From positions 84,778-148,777 of the forward strand of contig JADKKK010000018.1 of assembly GCA_016720545.1 (NCBI GenBank): a stretch of 64,000 nucleotides of DNA, read 5' to 3'. This document shows positions 25,276 to 32,171 of this stretch, piece after piece. Both the position numbers and the translations under genes were made by a program. The stretch comes from Myxococcales bacterium (lineage in GTDB: Bacteria > Myxococcota_A > Polyangia > Polyangiales > Polyangiaceae). Numbering within the stretch: position 1 is the first letter of the stretch; every line of letters begins with the position of its first letter. The notes beneath the pieces are model-generated. The model was not told the DNA's origin. It searched no databases and saw nothing but the letters and a program-made list of their open reading frames with translations.

Positions 25276-25913
25276 GCGGCACTGCGACGTCGTCGACGCG
25301 CGCGTGCCTGGCCCGCGGGGCGCGCGGCGCGGGGCTCCTCTGGGCGGCCTCCCTCGCGACGGCGCCGTCCGCCGCGTACGGTGAGCCGTCGCGCGAGCTC
25401 GCCGCGCTCGCCGACAAGCCGGGCTACATGCAGCTCCAGGCGCGCGCGCTCGTCGGCGCGGGCCTCCGCTTCAACAACCCCTACCGCCTCGCGACGCCGC
25501 TCGGCAGCACGGCGGAGTCGGTCTCGCGCGCGCCGTTCTACCTCGACGTCGGCGCCGCGGGGCTGCTCGGCTCCCCGAGGGGATTCCAGCATGGGGTCGA
25601 CCTGGGGCTCGCGACCTCGCTCGAGGGGGTGGCTCAGTCGGTGTTCACGCCTTCGTACGTGCTCTATCGCCGCTGGCACGCGCTCGCGGGGGCCGCGCGC
25701 GTCGGCACGCCCATCGTGCTCGGCCCCGACGTCACGTGGGGCCTCGAGCTCGCGATGTCGGTGACGTACTTCGTGCGAGGTGCGCTGGGCGTGCGCGCCG
25801 AGATCGTCGGCGACGTCTTCTACGGCGCGGGCACGGTCGAGCGCCGCGTCCCCGCGTACCCCATGCTCTCCGGCGCGCTGGGGCTCGTGTTCGCCTACGA
25901 GGTGTTGCCGTGA
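25272..25913 (+). CDS. hypothetical outer membrane protein
   Basis: This 213-residue protein starts at an ATG overlapping the rlmN stop (ATGA). A signal peptide ends near AAYG (residue 38). The mature part is Gly/Ala/Leu-rich with alternating beta-strand character and aromatic residues (LYRRWHALAGAARVGTP, LELAMSVTYFVRGALGV), suggesting a small barrel. It ends in FAYEVLP, without the terminal Phe. No family was recognised. The tight overlap with rlmN before it and with the cysteine-rich gene after it (GTGA) indicates one transcript. It may be an envelope protein placed with lipoproteins rather than a functional partner of RlmN. Confidence 0.72.
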   Translation: MSGTATSSTRACLARGARGAGLLWAASLATAPSAAYGEPSRELAALADKPGYMQLQARALVGAGLRFNNPYRLATPLGSTAESVSRAPFYLDVGAAGLLGSPRGFQHGVDLGLATSLEGVAQSVFTPSYVLYRRWHALAGAARVGTPIVLGPDVTWGLELAMSVTYFVRGALGVRAEIVGDVFYGAGTVERRVPAYPMLSGALGLVFAYEVLP

Positions 25914-26365
25914 GCCGGGGCACGCCGCCAGGCGCGCGCCCAGCGGTGGCCCCTCGCGGGTTGGCCGTGCTCGCGGTCGCCGTCCTCGGCATCCTCTCGC
26001 TCGCCCCCACTCCTGGCGATGTGGGGGGGTGTGGGCGCGCTCCGGAGCTCCTCGACGAGCGCGCCTACGCGAACGCGCGCAAGCTCACAGACTGTCAGCG
26101 GTGCGCCGAGTGCGGGCTCACGAGCGAGCGCTGCGCGCGAGCGTGCCGCGCCGACGTGGCCCCGGAGAGCGCCTTCCCGCCGGGGTGCCAGCCGCTCGTG
26201 CGGGACGGCGAGGTGTGCGTCCGCGCCCTCCGCGTCGCTTCGTGCGCGAGCTACGCCGTGTACCTCTCGGACGCGGCCCCGGCGGTCCCCACCGAGTGCG
26301 AGTTCTGCCGCGCGGAGGTCTCGGCGCCGTCGGGGCCGCTGCTCGGGTCGGAGGCAGGGCCGTGA
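25910..26365 (+). CDS. small cysteine-rich secreted protein
   Basis: A 151-residue protein with a hydrophobic leader (about 16-33) followed by GGCGRAP, possibly a lipobox variant. The mature part has about ten cysteines, including CQRCAECGLTSERCARAC, arranged as expected for disulphide-bonded or metal-binding extracellular proteins. It has no similarity I can name. The start GTG (25910-25912) overlaps the previous stop, and the stop (26363-26365) overlaps the next GTG, so its expression is tied to the neighbours. The pattern recalls the small Cys-rich lipoproteins at 29-32 kb in style, but the motifs differ. Confidence 0.7.
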   Translation: MSRGTPPGARPAVAPRGLAVLAVAVLGILSLAPTPGDVGGCGRAPELLDERAYANARKLTDCQRCAECGLTSERCARACRADVAPESAFPPGCQPLVRDGEVCVRALRVASCASYAVYLSDAAPAVPTECEFCRAEVSAPSGPLLGSEAGP

Positions 26366-27378
26366 CGCGTCTCCGTCGCCGGCTCGCTCGTGACGCCACC
26401 GTCGCGCTCGTCGCCGCCGCATCGGCCGTAGCGGCCATGGGCTGCGCGGGCGCGCGCGCCTTCGTGGCATCGCCCGCCGACTACGAAGACTACCGCGCGG
26501 TGCGGCTCGCGGCGCACGAGGGCACGCGGCTCGGCCGCGCGCGGGCCTATCTCCAGCGGCACCCGCGCGGAGCCTACGCGGCCGAAGTGCAGAGCCTGTA
26601 CGCTTCGGAGGAGCCGGCGTACTTCGAGCGCGTCAAGAGCACGCCCGACGGCGCGCGCGACTACCTCGCGAGCTTGCCAGGCGGCCCCCATGCGCTCGCC
26701 GCGAGCGCCATCCTCCGCGAGGACTACGAGCGTAAGGACGACATCGCCCTCGCTCGCGAGCTGCGCGACGGTCGCTCGGCGGAGGCCCGCTTCCAGCGAG
26801 CCCTGGAGGGCAGGAAGGCCGCCGCCGCCGCCGTGTACGACGCGCTGGCCGCCGCGCTCGACCCGGCGCTGCTCGGCTCCGAGGCCTCGGCGCCGCCCGC
26901 CTCGTTCGTCGCGGCCGCCCGGGGTGCCGTGCCGACCCTCTCGGGCCTCCCGCTCGAGGTGGAGCGAGACCTCTTCTTCACCCTCCCGGGCCGGGTCGAG
27001 CGCCCTGATCGCGTCCTCACGCTCACGTTCACCCGGACCGTCCGCGGCGGGCGCGTGACGGAGGCGCGGGTCGAGGCCGAGGACCTCTTCGTGCACTGGC
27101 GCGAAGCCGACACCGCCGAGGCGCTCGACCCCACCGTCGGGCGCGATCGCGCGCTCGGGCTCGCCCACGCGCGAGAGCGTCTCGCGGGAGCCCTCGAGGC
27201 TCGGTTTCCCGCGGCGTCGTGCGGCGCGGGCGGCGGGCCGGCCGACACGAGGGACATCCTCGTGGTGCTCTTCCGGCAGTGCGGTGGCGCGAGGGTCGAC
27301 GTGACCGCTGGCCGCCAGCATGGCGTCGCGGACGTCGTGCACGTGCGGCTGGCCGACGCCGCCGTCACGGCTCCCTGA
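26362..27378 (+). CDS. hypothetical lipoprotein with helical repeats
   Basis: This 338-residue lipoprotein has a signal segment ending in VAAMGC near residue 28. Residues of about 40-160 are helical, with repeated Tyr/Ala-rich units (YEDYRAVRLAAHEGTRLGRA, FERVKSTPDGARDYLASLPG) reminiscent of TPR-like or HEAT-like repeats. The C-terminal half is beta-rich with two or three Cys (AASCGAGGG, RQCGGAR) that could form a disulphide. The GTG start overlaps the upstream gene's stop. The gene ends 73 bp before lgt, whose enzyme would lipidate this very protein, so the operon context is coherent. No domain family was identified. Confidence 0.72.
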   Translation: MTRLRRRLARDATVALVAAASAVAAMGCAGARAFVASPADYEDYRAVRLAAHEGTRLGRARAYLQRHPRGAYAAEVQSLYASEEPAYFERVKSTPDGARDYLASLPGGPHALAASAILREDYERKDDIALARELRDGRSAEARFQRALEGRKAAAAAVYDALAAALDPALLGSEASAPPASFVAAARGAVPTLSGLPLEVERDLFFTLPGRVERPDRVLTLTFTRTVRGGRVTEARVEAEDLFVHWREADTAEALDPTVGRDRALGLAHARERLAGALEARFPAASCGAGGGPADTRDILVVLFRQCGGARVDVTAGRQHGVADVVHVRLADAAVTAP

Positions 27379-27451
27379 CCGTCAACTCCTGCGCCTCGGG
27401 ACGCCTACGTTTGCCGCAGCCGCGCGCGCCGGTGCTAAGGTCCGCGGGCGC

Positions 27452-28441
27452 ATGCTCATTCCGTACATTCACGTACCCGACTTCGAGATCGGCCCGATCC
27501 CGGTCATCAACAAATCGATCCCGCTTCACCCCTTTGGGCTGCTGGTCGCGACGGGCGTCATCGTGGGCGCGTGGCTGGCGACCTGGCGCGCGCGGCGCCG
27601 CGGGATCGACGAGCAGCACCTGAACTCGTTCATCACGTGGATCCTCGTCTTCGGCTTCATGGGAGGCCACATGCTCGACGAGATTTTCTACCACCCGGCG
27701 GAGCTCCTGCGCCGGCCCGAGTCGTTGTTTTTCCTGTGGGAGGGGCTGAGCTCCTTCGGTGGCTTCACCGGCGCCGTCATCGGGGGCGTGCTGTGGAAGT
27801 ACTTCTACGCCGTCCCCATGCTCGAGACGCCGCTCTTCACGCTCTTCAAGTTCCGCAAGCGGAAGGTGGCGGCGCCCCTCCTCCCGTTCGCCGACCTCAT
27901 CATGTCGGTCTTCCCGGTCGCGTGGATCTTCGGCCGCGGCGGGTGCAGCGTGGTGCACGATCACAAGGGCGCGCTCGTCGACTCGCCGCTCTCGGTCGAG
28001 TTCCCGAAGTACGGGCTCGGCCAGCACGCGCCCATTCAGCTCGTGCACGGGCCTGAGCTGCGCTTCGACCTCGGCCTCCTCGAGTGGATGTTCACCGTGG
28101 TGCTGGCTACCGCGTTCGCGCTCACGTGGAAGAAGCGACTCCCCGTGGGCACGTACATCGTGGTCACAGCGCTCACGTACTCGCCCGTTCGCTTCGTGCT
28201 GGACTACTTCCGCCTCCACCAGGGGGCGGAGTCCGACCCACGGTATGGCGGCCTCACCCCGGGGCAGTGGGCCAGCGTCGCGTTCTTCACGTTTGGCCTC
28301 GTGATGTGGCGGCGCGTCCAAACGTTCGAGGCGTCGAAGGTGGACCTCTACGCTCCCTTCATGGTGCGTGAGGGCCGCGGGGACACCCCGACGGCGAGCG
28401 CGTCTGAGTCCGAGCCCGCCGCCGAGACGACCAAGACCTAG
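27452..28441 (+). CDS. lgt: prolipoprotein diacylglyceryl transferase
   Basis: This 329-residue multi-pass membrane enzyme moves a diacylglyceryl group from phosphatidylglycerol to the lipobox cysteine of prolipoproteins. Recognition rests on the N-terminal HPFGLLVATGVIVGAW helix, the GLSSFGGFTGA segment, the FGRGGCSVVHDHKG stretch corresponding to the conserved Lgt signature, and the YSPVRFVLDYFR segment near the C-terminus. About seven hydrophobic helices are visible. The signature has GGCSVVH where most Lgt proteins have GNF-type residues. The last 25 residues are Thr/Ser/Glu-rich. Its TAG stop (28439-28441) lies within the boundary CTAG of repeat copy B. Confidence 0.9.
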   Translation: MLIPYIHVPDFEIGPIPVINKSIPLHPFGLLVATGVIVGAWLATWRARRRGIDEQHLNSFITWILVFGFMGGHMLDEIFYHPAELLRRPESLFFLWEGLSSFGGFTGAVIGGVLWKYFYAVPMLETPLFTLFKFRKRKVAAPLLPFADLIMSVFPVAWIFGRGGCSVVHDHKGALVDSPLSVEFPKYGLGQHAPIQLVHGPELRFDLGLLEWMFTVVLATAFALTWKKRLPVGTYIVVTALTYSPVRFVLDYFRLHQGAESDPRYGGLTPGQWASVAFFTFGLVMWRRVQTFEASKVDLYAPFMVREGRGDTPTASASESEPAAETTKT

Positions 28442-28739
28442 TCCCCTGGAGTCGTGGTTCGTATCAGCAGTCCGGTCTTCGGTGTCATGCCGAGGAGCGA
28501 TGGGGTGCCCCGTTTTCGGCGGCGGCGGGCCCGTCCTCAACTCGGACGTCGTTCCGCGCGGTGGAGGCGGCGCTTTGCGCTCAGGGGACAGTGGTTTCGG
28601 GTGTGACCGCGCGAGAACGCCGACCCTCGAACATGAGTATCCTCCCACCGCCGCCGAAGACGGGACACCCCCTCGCTCCCCTGTGGCGAAAGGCCGAGCC
28701 GCGCGACTTCTGGAAGGGATCACGCTTCCAGGGGACTAG
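28438..28739 (+). repeat. CTAG-bounded fold-back repeat element, copy B
   Basis: A 302-bp copy, nearly identical to copy A by eye over its whole length, and in the same orientation. Its first CTAG contains the TAG stop of lgt, and it fills the gap between lgt and the convergent thioesterase gene. The right end reads CCAGGGGACTAG, so the terminal inverted repeats match slightly better than in copy A. Confidence 0.9.
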
Positions 28740-28761
28740 CCGCGGCTCCCGTCGCCCTCGG

Positions 28762-29211
28762 CTAGCGGGTGACCTTGCCCTCGCGTCGATCGGCTGGCGG
28801 TGCGAGGTGCTCCTCGAGGAGCCTGCGGACGTCGGGCGGGAAGGGGAGCTTGCGAGGGCCACCAGGCTCCCTCAGCGCGCAGCACACCACCGTGTGCGCG
28901 ACCGTGGCGACGTGCACTCTGTCCCCCCGCTCGAAGTGGTGGCGCAGCGTGCATGAGGTCTGGCCCAGGTGCACCACGTCGAGCCGGATCGTGAAGGTGT
29001 CGCCGTAGCGCAGGGGCGCGGCGTAGGTCGTGTCGACGTGGACCGCGGGGAAGCCGATCGCGCGGCCCATCACGGTGCCCACGTACCCGCCCTCGAGCCC
29101 GCCAAAGAGCTCTTCCATGGCCTCGTGGGCGTAGTTGAGATAGCGCGCGAAGAACACGATCGACGCGGCGTCGACCTCTTCGAACCGCACCTTCCGCTCG
29201 TAGGTGATCAT
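28762..29211 (-). CDS. 4HBT/YbgC-type acyl-CoA thioesterase
   Basis: A 149-residue single hot-dog-fold protein. The start ERKVRFEEVDAASIVFFARYLNYAHEA has the layout of the 4-hydroxybenzoyl-CoA thioesterase/YbgC active-site helix, with the catalytic Asp at about residue 14. DTTYAAPLRYGDTFTI and the HHFERGD block also fit. Such enzymes hydrolyse acyl-CoA thioesters, and the YbgC group is often tied to envelope or phospholipid metabolism. The Gly usually following Asp-x-x is replaced by Ser, within family variation. The gene is convergent with lgt across repeat copy B. The chain length of its substrate cannot be inferred. Confidence 0.85.
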   Translation of the reverse strand: MITYERKVRFEEVDAASIVFFARYLNYAHEAMEELFGGLEGGYVGTVMGRAIGFPAVHVDTTYAAPLRYGDTFTIRLDVVHLGQTSCTLRHHFERGDRVHVATVAHTVVCCALREPGGPRKLPFPPDVRRLLEEHLAPPADRREGKVTR

Positions 29212-29389
29212 TCCGTTGCCTTATCGGGCGCGCGCGGTCGCCGCAAGGCAACGTCGTCGCGCGGACCGCGCCCCCGGCCATCTCCTCCGTCGGCTTGCCG
29301 TCGTCGACCGCGCCACGGACAGCGGCGAAGCGACCATGCGATTTCGTTTACGGCTACGCGCGATTCGCTCTAAGGAAGTCGCAGCAACG

Positions 29390-29734
29390 ATGCTCACCGC
29401 CAAGCCCGCCGTCGTCGTATCGCTGGTCGCGCTCGGCGTGGCCCTCGTGCCCGCGCTTGCGGCGGGGCTCACCGGATGCGGGCCGTCGCGCTGCGGGGCG
29501 CAGTGCCCCGCGGACCCCGAGCCCACCGAGGCCCAGCGCAACCGCTGCGAGGCGAACGTCTCGCCGGCGCCCGCCTGCCAGGCCGAGCTCGTGGCGCTCG
29601 GCGACTGCTCGACGGGTCTCACCGTCTGCGGCCGCGACGATCGGACCGACCTCGCCGCGACCGCGCAGGTCGTGCTCAAGGAGTGCGGTCCGCAGCTCGT
29701 CGCCTACACCGACTGCACGTCCCGCGTGAAATGA
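29390..29734 (+). CDS. Cys-rich lipoprotein, member 1 of a tandem family
   Basis: This 114-residue lipoprotein has its lipobox at C30 (LTGC). The mature part has eight or more cysteines and repeats the family skeleton C-x-A-D-P-x-P-T-x(5-8)-C, then LxxxGDC and an xxCGxDxxTDxAA block, ending in AYTDC. It is the most divergent of five tandem paralogues. ATG 29390 is preferred to ATG 29336 because AAGGAAG lies at 29374-29380 and a standard lipoprotein signal follows. The family is exported and probably disulphide-bonded. No function is known, and the small size suggests a structural or binding role at the outer membrane. Confidence 0.78.
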   Translation: MLTAKPAVVVSLVALGVALVPALAAGLTGCGPSRCGAQCPADPEPTEAQRNRCEANVSPAPACQAELVALGDCSTGLTVCGRDDRTDLAATAQVVLKECGPQLVAYTDCTSRVK

Positions 29735-29861
29735 CGACCCTCCAGGGAAAATACAGTTTCGCGCGAATGAATTTGCCGTCTCCGCCCGTTGACGTGTAGA
29801 ACCGCTCTCCTATTCGCCCGTGTGGGTCGACTGGCCTGCAAGAGCAGCTTTGGAGGAGATC

Positions 29862-30206
29862 ATGAAGAAGATCGTAGCTGGTATGTTGGCGTCGGCCGTC
29901 GCGGCGCTGTTCGTCGTGAGCGCAACCCCGGGCTGCTCGAGCAGCGTCGACTGCAGCGCCAACAAGTGCTCGGCGGATCCCGCGCCGACCGACGCGAGCA
30001 AGAAGGAGTGCGAGGCCGAGAAGGCGGGCGCGTGCGGGTCGGAGTACAACACCGCCGGCAGCTGCGTGAACGGCAAGGTCACCTGCGGCTCGGACAACAA
30101 GACCGACACTGCCTCCGCCCTCAAGGCGATCGGTGACTGCGCGACCGAGATCAAGGCCTACTCGGACTGCAAGGCGAAGAACGCCGGCGGCGACGCGGGC
30201 AAGTGA
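29862..30206 (+). CDS. Cys-rich lipoprotein, member 2 of a tandem family
   Basis: This 114-residue lipoprotein has its lipobox at C25 (ATPGC). The mature part has the family cysteine skeleton CSADPAPTDASKKECE, then CGSEYNTAGSC, VTCGSDNKTD, GDC and SDCKAK. ATG 29862 follows GGAGGAG at 29852-29858. At DNA level it differs from member 3 at only seven of 345 positions by eye, while the flanks differ clearly. This points to recent duplication or gene conversion confined to the coding part. A perfect 9-bp hairpin follows the stop. An extracellular or periplasmic surface role is likely, with function unknown. Confidence 0.88.
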   Translation: MKKIVAGMLASAVAALFVVSATPGCSSSVDCSANKCSADPAPTDASKKECEAEKAGACGSEYNTAGSCVNGKVTCGSDNKTDTASALKAIGDCATEIKAYSDCKAKNAGGDAGK

Positions 30207-30213
30207 GTCGAGC

Positions 30214-30233
30214 GCCCGACGACCTCGTCGGGC
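30214..30233 (+). terminator. hairpin downstream of lipoprotein member 2
   Basis: A perfect 9-bp stem GCCCGACGA/TCGTCGGGC with a 2-base loop begins 8 bp after the stop codon. There is no U tract after it, so it may be a terminator or an mRNA 3' stabiliser. Confidence 0.5.
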
Positions 30234-30363
30234 ACCGGAGGACCGCGACGGAGACCTCGGTCGACGTCGCGTTTCTCTTTTGTTTCACCAGTGAATGTTC
30301 CGCGATCCAGGCCGTCTCATCGAGGCGATCGCGCAGGACGCGACGATCCTTAAGGAGAGCCGA

Positions 30364-30708
30364 ATGAAGAAGATCGTAGCTGGTATGTTGATGTCGGCCG
30401 TCGCGGCGCTGTTCGTCGTGAGCGCGACCCCGGGCTGTTCGAGCAGCGTCGACTGCAGCGCCAACAAGTGCTCGGCGGATCCCGCGCCGACCGACGCGAG
30501 CAAGAAGGAGTGCGAGGCCGAGAAGGCGGGCGCGTGCGGGTCGGAGTACAACACCGCCGGCAGCTGCGTGAACGGCAAGGTCACCTGCGGCTCGGACAAC
30601 AAGACCGACGCTGCCTCCGCCCTCAAGGCGATCGGCGACTGCGCGACGGAGATCAAGGCCTACTCGGACTGCAAGGCGAAGAACGCCGGCGGCGACGCGG
30701 GCAAGTGA
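30364..30708 (+). CDS. Cys-rich lipoprotein, member 3 of a tandem family
   Basis: A 114-residue near-twin of member 2, differing in two amino acids (a Met for Ala in the signal peptide and an Ala for Thr near residue 87). It has the same lipobox at C25 and the same ten-cysteine skeleton. The ATG is preceded by AAGGAGAG (30353-30360), a different ribosome-binding region from member 2, so each gene has its own leader and they may be expressed separately. Its 3' flank resembles that of member 2, with a similar hairpin and a GACCTCGGTCGACG stretch, suggesting the duplicated unit included the 3' region. Confidence 0.88.
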   Translation: MKKIVAGMLMSAVAALFVVSATPGCSSSVDCSANKCSADPAPTDASKKECEAEKAGACGSEYNTAGSCVNGKVTCGSDNKTDAASALKAIGDCATEIKAYSDCKAKNAGGDAGK

Positions 30709-30716
30709 GGTCGAGC

Positions 30717-30737
30717 GCCCCGACGACGGGTCGGGGC
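30717..30737 (+). terminator. hairpin downstream of lipoprotein member 3
   Basis: An 8-bp stem GCCCCGAC/GTCGGGGC with a 5-base loop starts 8 bp after the stop. It occupies the same position as the hairpin of member 2 with compensating base changes (an added C:G pair), which supports a real RNA structure. A TTTTT run occurs about 45 bp further on. Confidence 0.55.
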
Positions 30738-30839
30738 CTGGGAGACGTGGCGGCGACCTCGGTCGACGCCACGTTCTTCGTTTTTGGGTGGAACGAGAGG
30801 CGAGGCCAAGCCATGGCGCGTCGAAAGGAAGGGGAAGAA

Positions 30840-31268
30840 ATGCGACCAATCGTAGCTCGTGGACTCGCGTGGGGGATCGCGCTGGGGGCGGCATCGGGTT
30901 GCTCGAGCACGCCCGTCGCGTCGGACGCGGGGACGGCGGACGCGGCGGCGACTGACTCGGCGACGACCGACGCGGCGCGCCCGGCGGACGCGGCGGCGGA
31001 TGGGTCGTCCAGCGGCGTCTGCAATGCCATCGTCTGCTCGGCGGACCCCGCCCCAACGGACGCGAGCAAGAAGGCGTGCGAGGAAGAACTGAAGGGCCCG
31101 TGCGGCGCGGGGTACGGCGCCGTCAGCAACTGCGTGTTGCCCAAGGTCACCTGCGGCCCGGACAACAAGGCCGACCAGGCCTCCCTCAACAAGGCGCTCA
31201 CCGACTGCGCGAGGGAGCTCAAGGCCTACCAGGACTGCAAGGCGAAGAACGTGGATGCGGGTCCCTAG
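30840..31268 (+). CDS. Cys-rich lipoprotein, member 4 of a tandem family
   Basis: This 142-residue lipoprotein has its lipobox at C21 (AASGC). An Ala/Asp/Thr-rich linker (about 22-58) follows, then the family core CSADPAPTDASKKACE, CGAGYGAVSNC, VTCGPDNKAD and YQDCKAK. An ATG at 30813 is in frame, but the equivalent ATG of member 5 runs into a TAA after seven codons while the surrounding AAGGAAGG sequence is conserved. The real start is therefore 30840 and the conserved bases are the ribosome-binding site. Its TAG stop (31266-31268) is part of the boundary CTAG of repeat copy C. Confidence 0.86.
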   Translation: MRPIVARGLAWGIALGAASGCSSTPVASDAGTADAAATDSATTDAARPADAAADGSSSGVCNAIVCSADPAPTDASKKACEEELKGPCGAGYGAVSNCVLPKVTCGPDNKADQASLNKALTDCARELKAYQDCKAKNVDAGP

Positions 31269-31565
31269 TCCCCTGGAAGCGTGATCCCTTCCAGAAGTCG
31301 CGCGGGTTCGGCCTTTCGCCACAAGGGAGCGAGGGGGTGTCCCGTTTTCGGCGGCGGTGGGAGGATACTCATGTTCGAGGGTCGGCGTTCTCGCGCGGTC
31401 ACCCCAAACCACTGTCCCCTGAGCGCAAAGCGCCGCCTCCACCGCGCGGAACGACGTCCGAGTTGAGGACGGGCCCACCGCCGCCGAAAACGGGGCACCC
31501 CCTCGCTCCTCGGCATGACACCGAAGACCGGACTTCTGATACGAGCCACGCTTCCAGGAGACTAG
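31265..31565 (-). repeat. CTAG-bounded fold-back repeat element, copy C (inverted)
   Basis: A 301-bp copy in the opposite orientation to the other three. The first CTAG provides the TAG stop of lipoprotein member 4. Both ends read CTAGTCYCCTGGAAGCGTG in their own directions, making this the copy with the most symmetric termini. It lies between two lipoprotein paralogues in the same direction, the only copy not between convergent genes. Confidence 0.9.
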
Positions 31566-31625
31566 TCCCGGCCTTCTCGGCGGTCCTTGCGTGAGCGCGA
31601 GCTTTTCGTACGACAGGTCGGGCGC
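31566..31625 (-). pseudogene. possible remnant of the 3' end of the fatty-acyl-AMP ligase gene
   Basis: Read on the minus strand this stretch encodes LSYEKLALTQG, against LSYLKLALTG at the very end of the acyl-AMP ligase at 32.2 kb. The two share an exact 14-mer GTGAGCGCGAGCTT (31591-31604 and 32200-32213). It sits between two lipoprotein paralogues, in the same relative place as the real ligase end after member 5. It is short, so chance is not excluded. Confidence 0.4.
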
Positions 31626-31691
31626 GCTTGGTGGAGCGAGGGGCGAGGAAAAATGCGACAAGTCATGGCTCGTCGAAAGGAAGGATAAGAA

Positions 31692-32153
31692 ATGCGACCA
31701 ATCGTAGCTCTTGGACTGGCGTGGGGGATCGTGCTGGGTGCGGCATCGGGGTGCTCGAGCACGCCTGTGGCGTCCGACGCGGGGCCTTCGGACGCCGCGA
31801 CGACCGACGCGGCGACGTCCGACGCGGGGCCTTCGGACGCGGCGACGACCGACGCGGCGCGGCCGGCTGACGCGGCGCCTGACGCGGCGACGAGCACGGT
31901 CGACTGCAACGCCCAGAAGTGCTCAGCGGACCCCGCGACCACCGATGAGGCAAAGAAGGCGTGCGAGGACGAGAAGGCGGGCCCGTGTGGTGCGCAGTAC
32001 AACGCCGCCGGCAGCTGTGTGGTCGCCAAGCTCACCTGCGGCGCGGACAACAAGACCGATCAAGCCTCCGCGCTCAAAGCCATCAGCGACTGCCAAGCAG
32101 AGATCAACGCCTACCAGTCCTGCAAAGCGAAGAACTCGGATGGGGGCCCGTAG
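31692..32153 (+). CDS. Cys-rich lipoprotein, member 5 of a tandem family
   Basis: This 153-residue lipoprotein closely matches member 4 in the signal peptide (lipobox at C21) and in the core CSADPATTDEAKKACE, CGAQYNAAGSC, LTCGADNKTD and YQSCKAK. The Ala/Asp/Thr/Pro linker is longer because a 45-bp unit is duplicated (31772-31859). The upstream ATG corresponding to 30813 is followed by a TAA, fixing ATG 31692 as the start with AAGGAAGG upstream. It converges with the acyl-AMP ligase gene, stop to stop 18 bp apart. Secreted to the envelope; function unknown. Confidence 0.87.
   Translation: MRPIVALGLAWGIVLGAASGCSSTPVASDAGPSDAATTDAATSDAGPSDAATTDAARPADAAPDAATSTVDCNAQKCSADPATTDEAKKACEDEKAGPCGAQYNAAGSCVVAKLTCGADNKTDQASALKAISDCQAEINAYQSCKAKNSDGGP
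31772..31859 (+). repeat. tandem 45-bp duplication in a linker
   Basis: Two consecutive near-identical units of about 45 bp encode GPSDAATTDAA-type sequence in lipoprotein member 5. Member 4 lacks the second unit, so the linker has expanded after the genes duplicated. Confidence 0.85.
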
Positions 32154-32171
32154 TACCGGCCGCGGCCGTGG

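Noticed and set aside
30813..30839. Longer start for lipoprotein member 4
   Set aside because: The equivalent position in member 5 runs into a TAA after seven codons, while the AAGGAAGG sequence is conserved as a ribosome-binding site.
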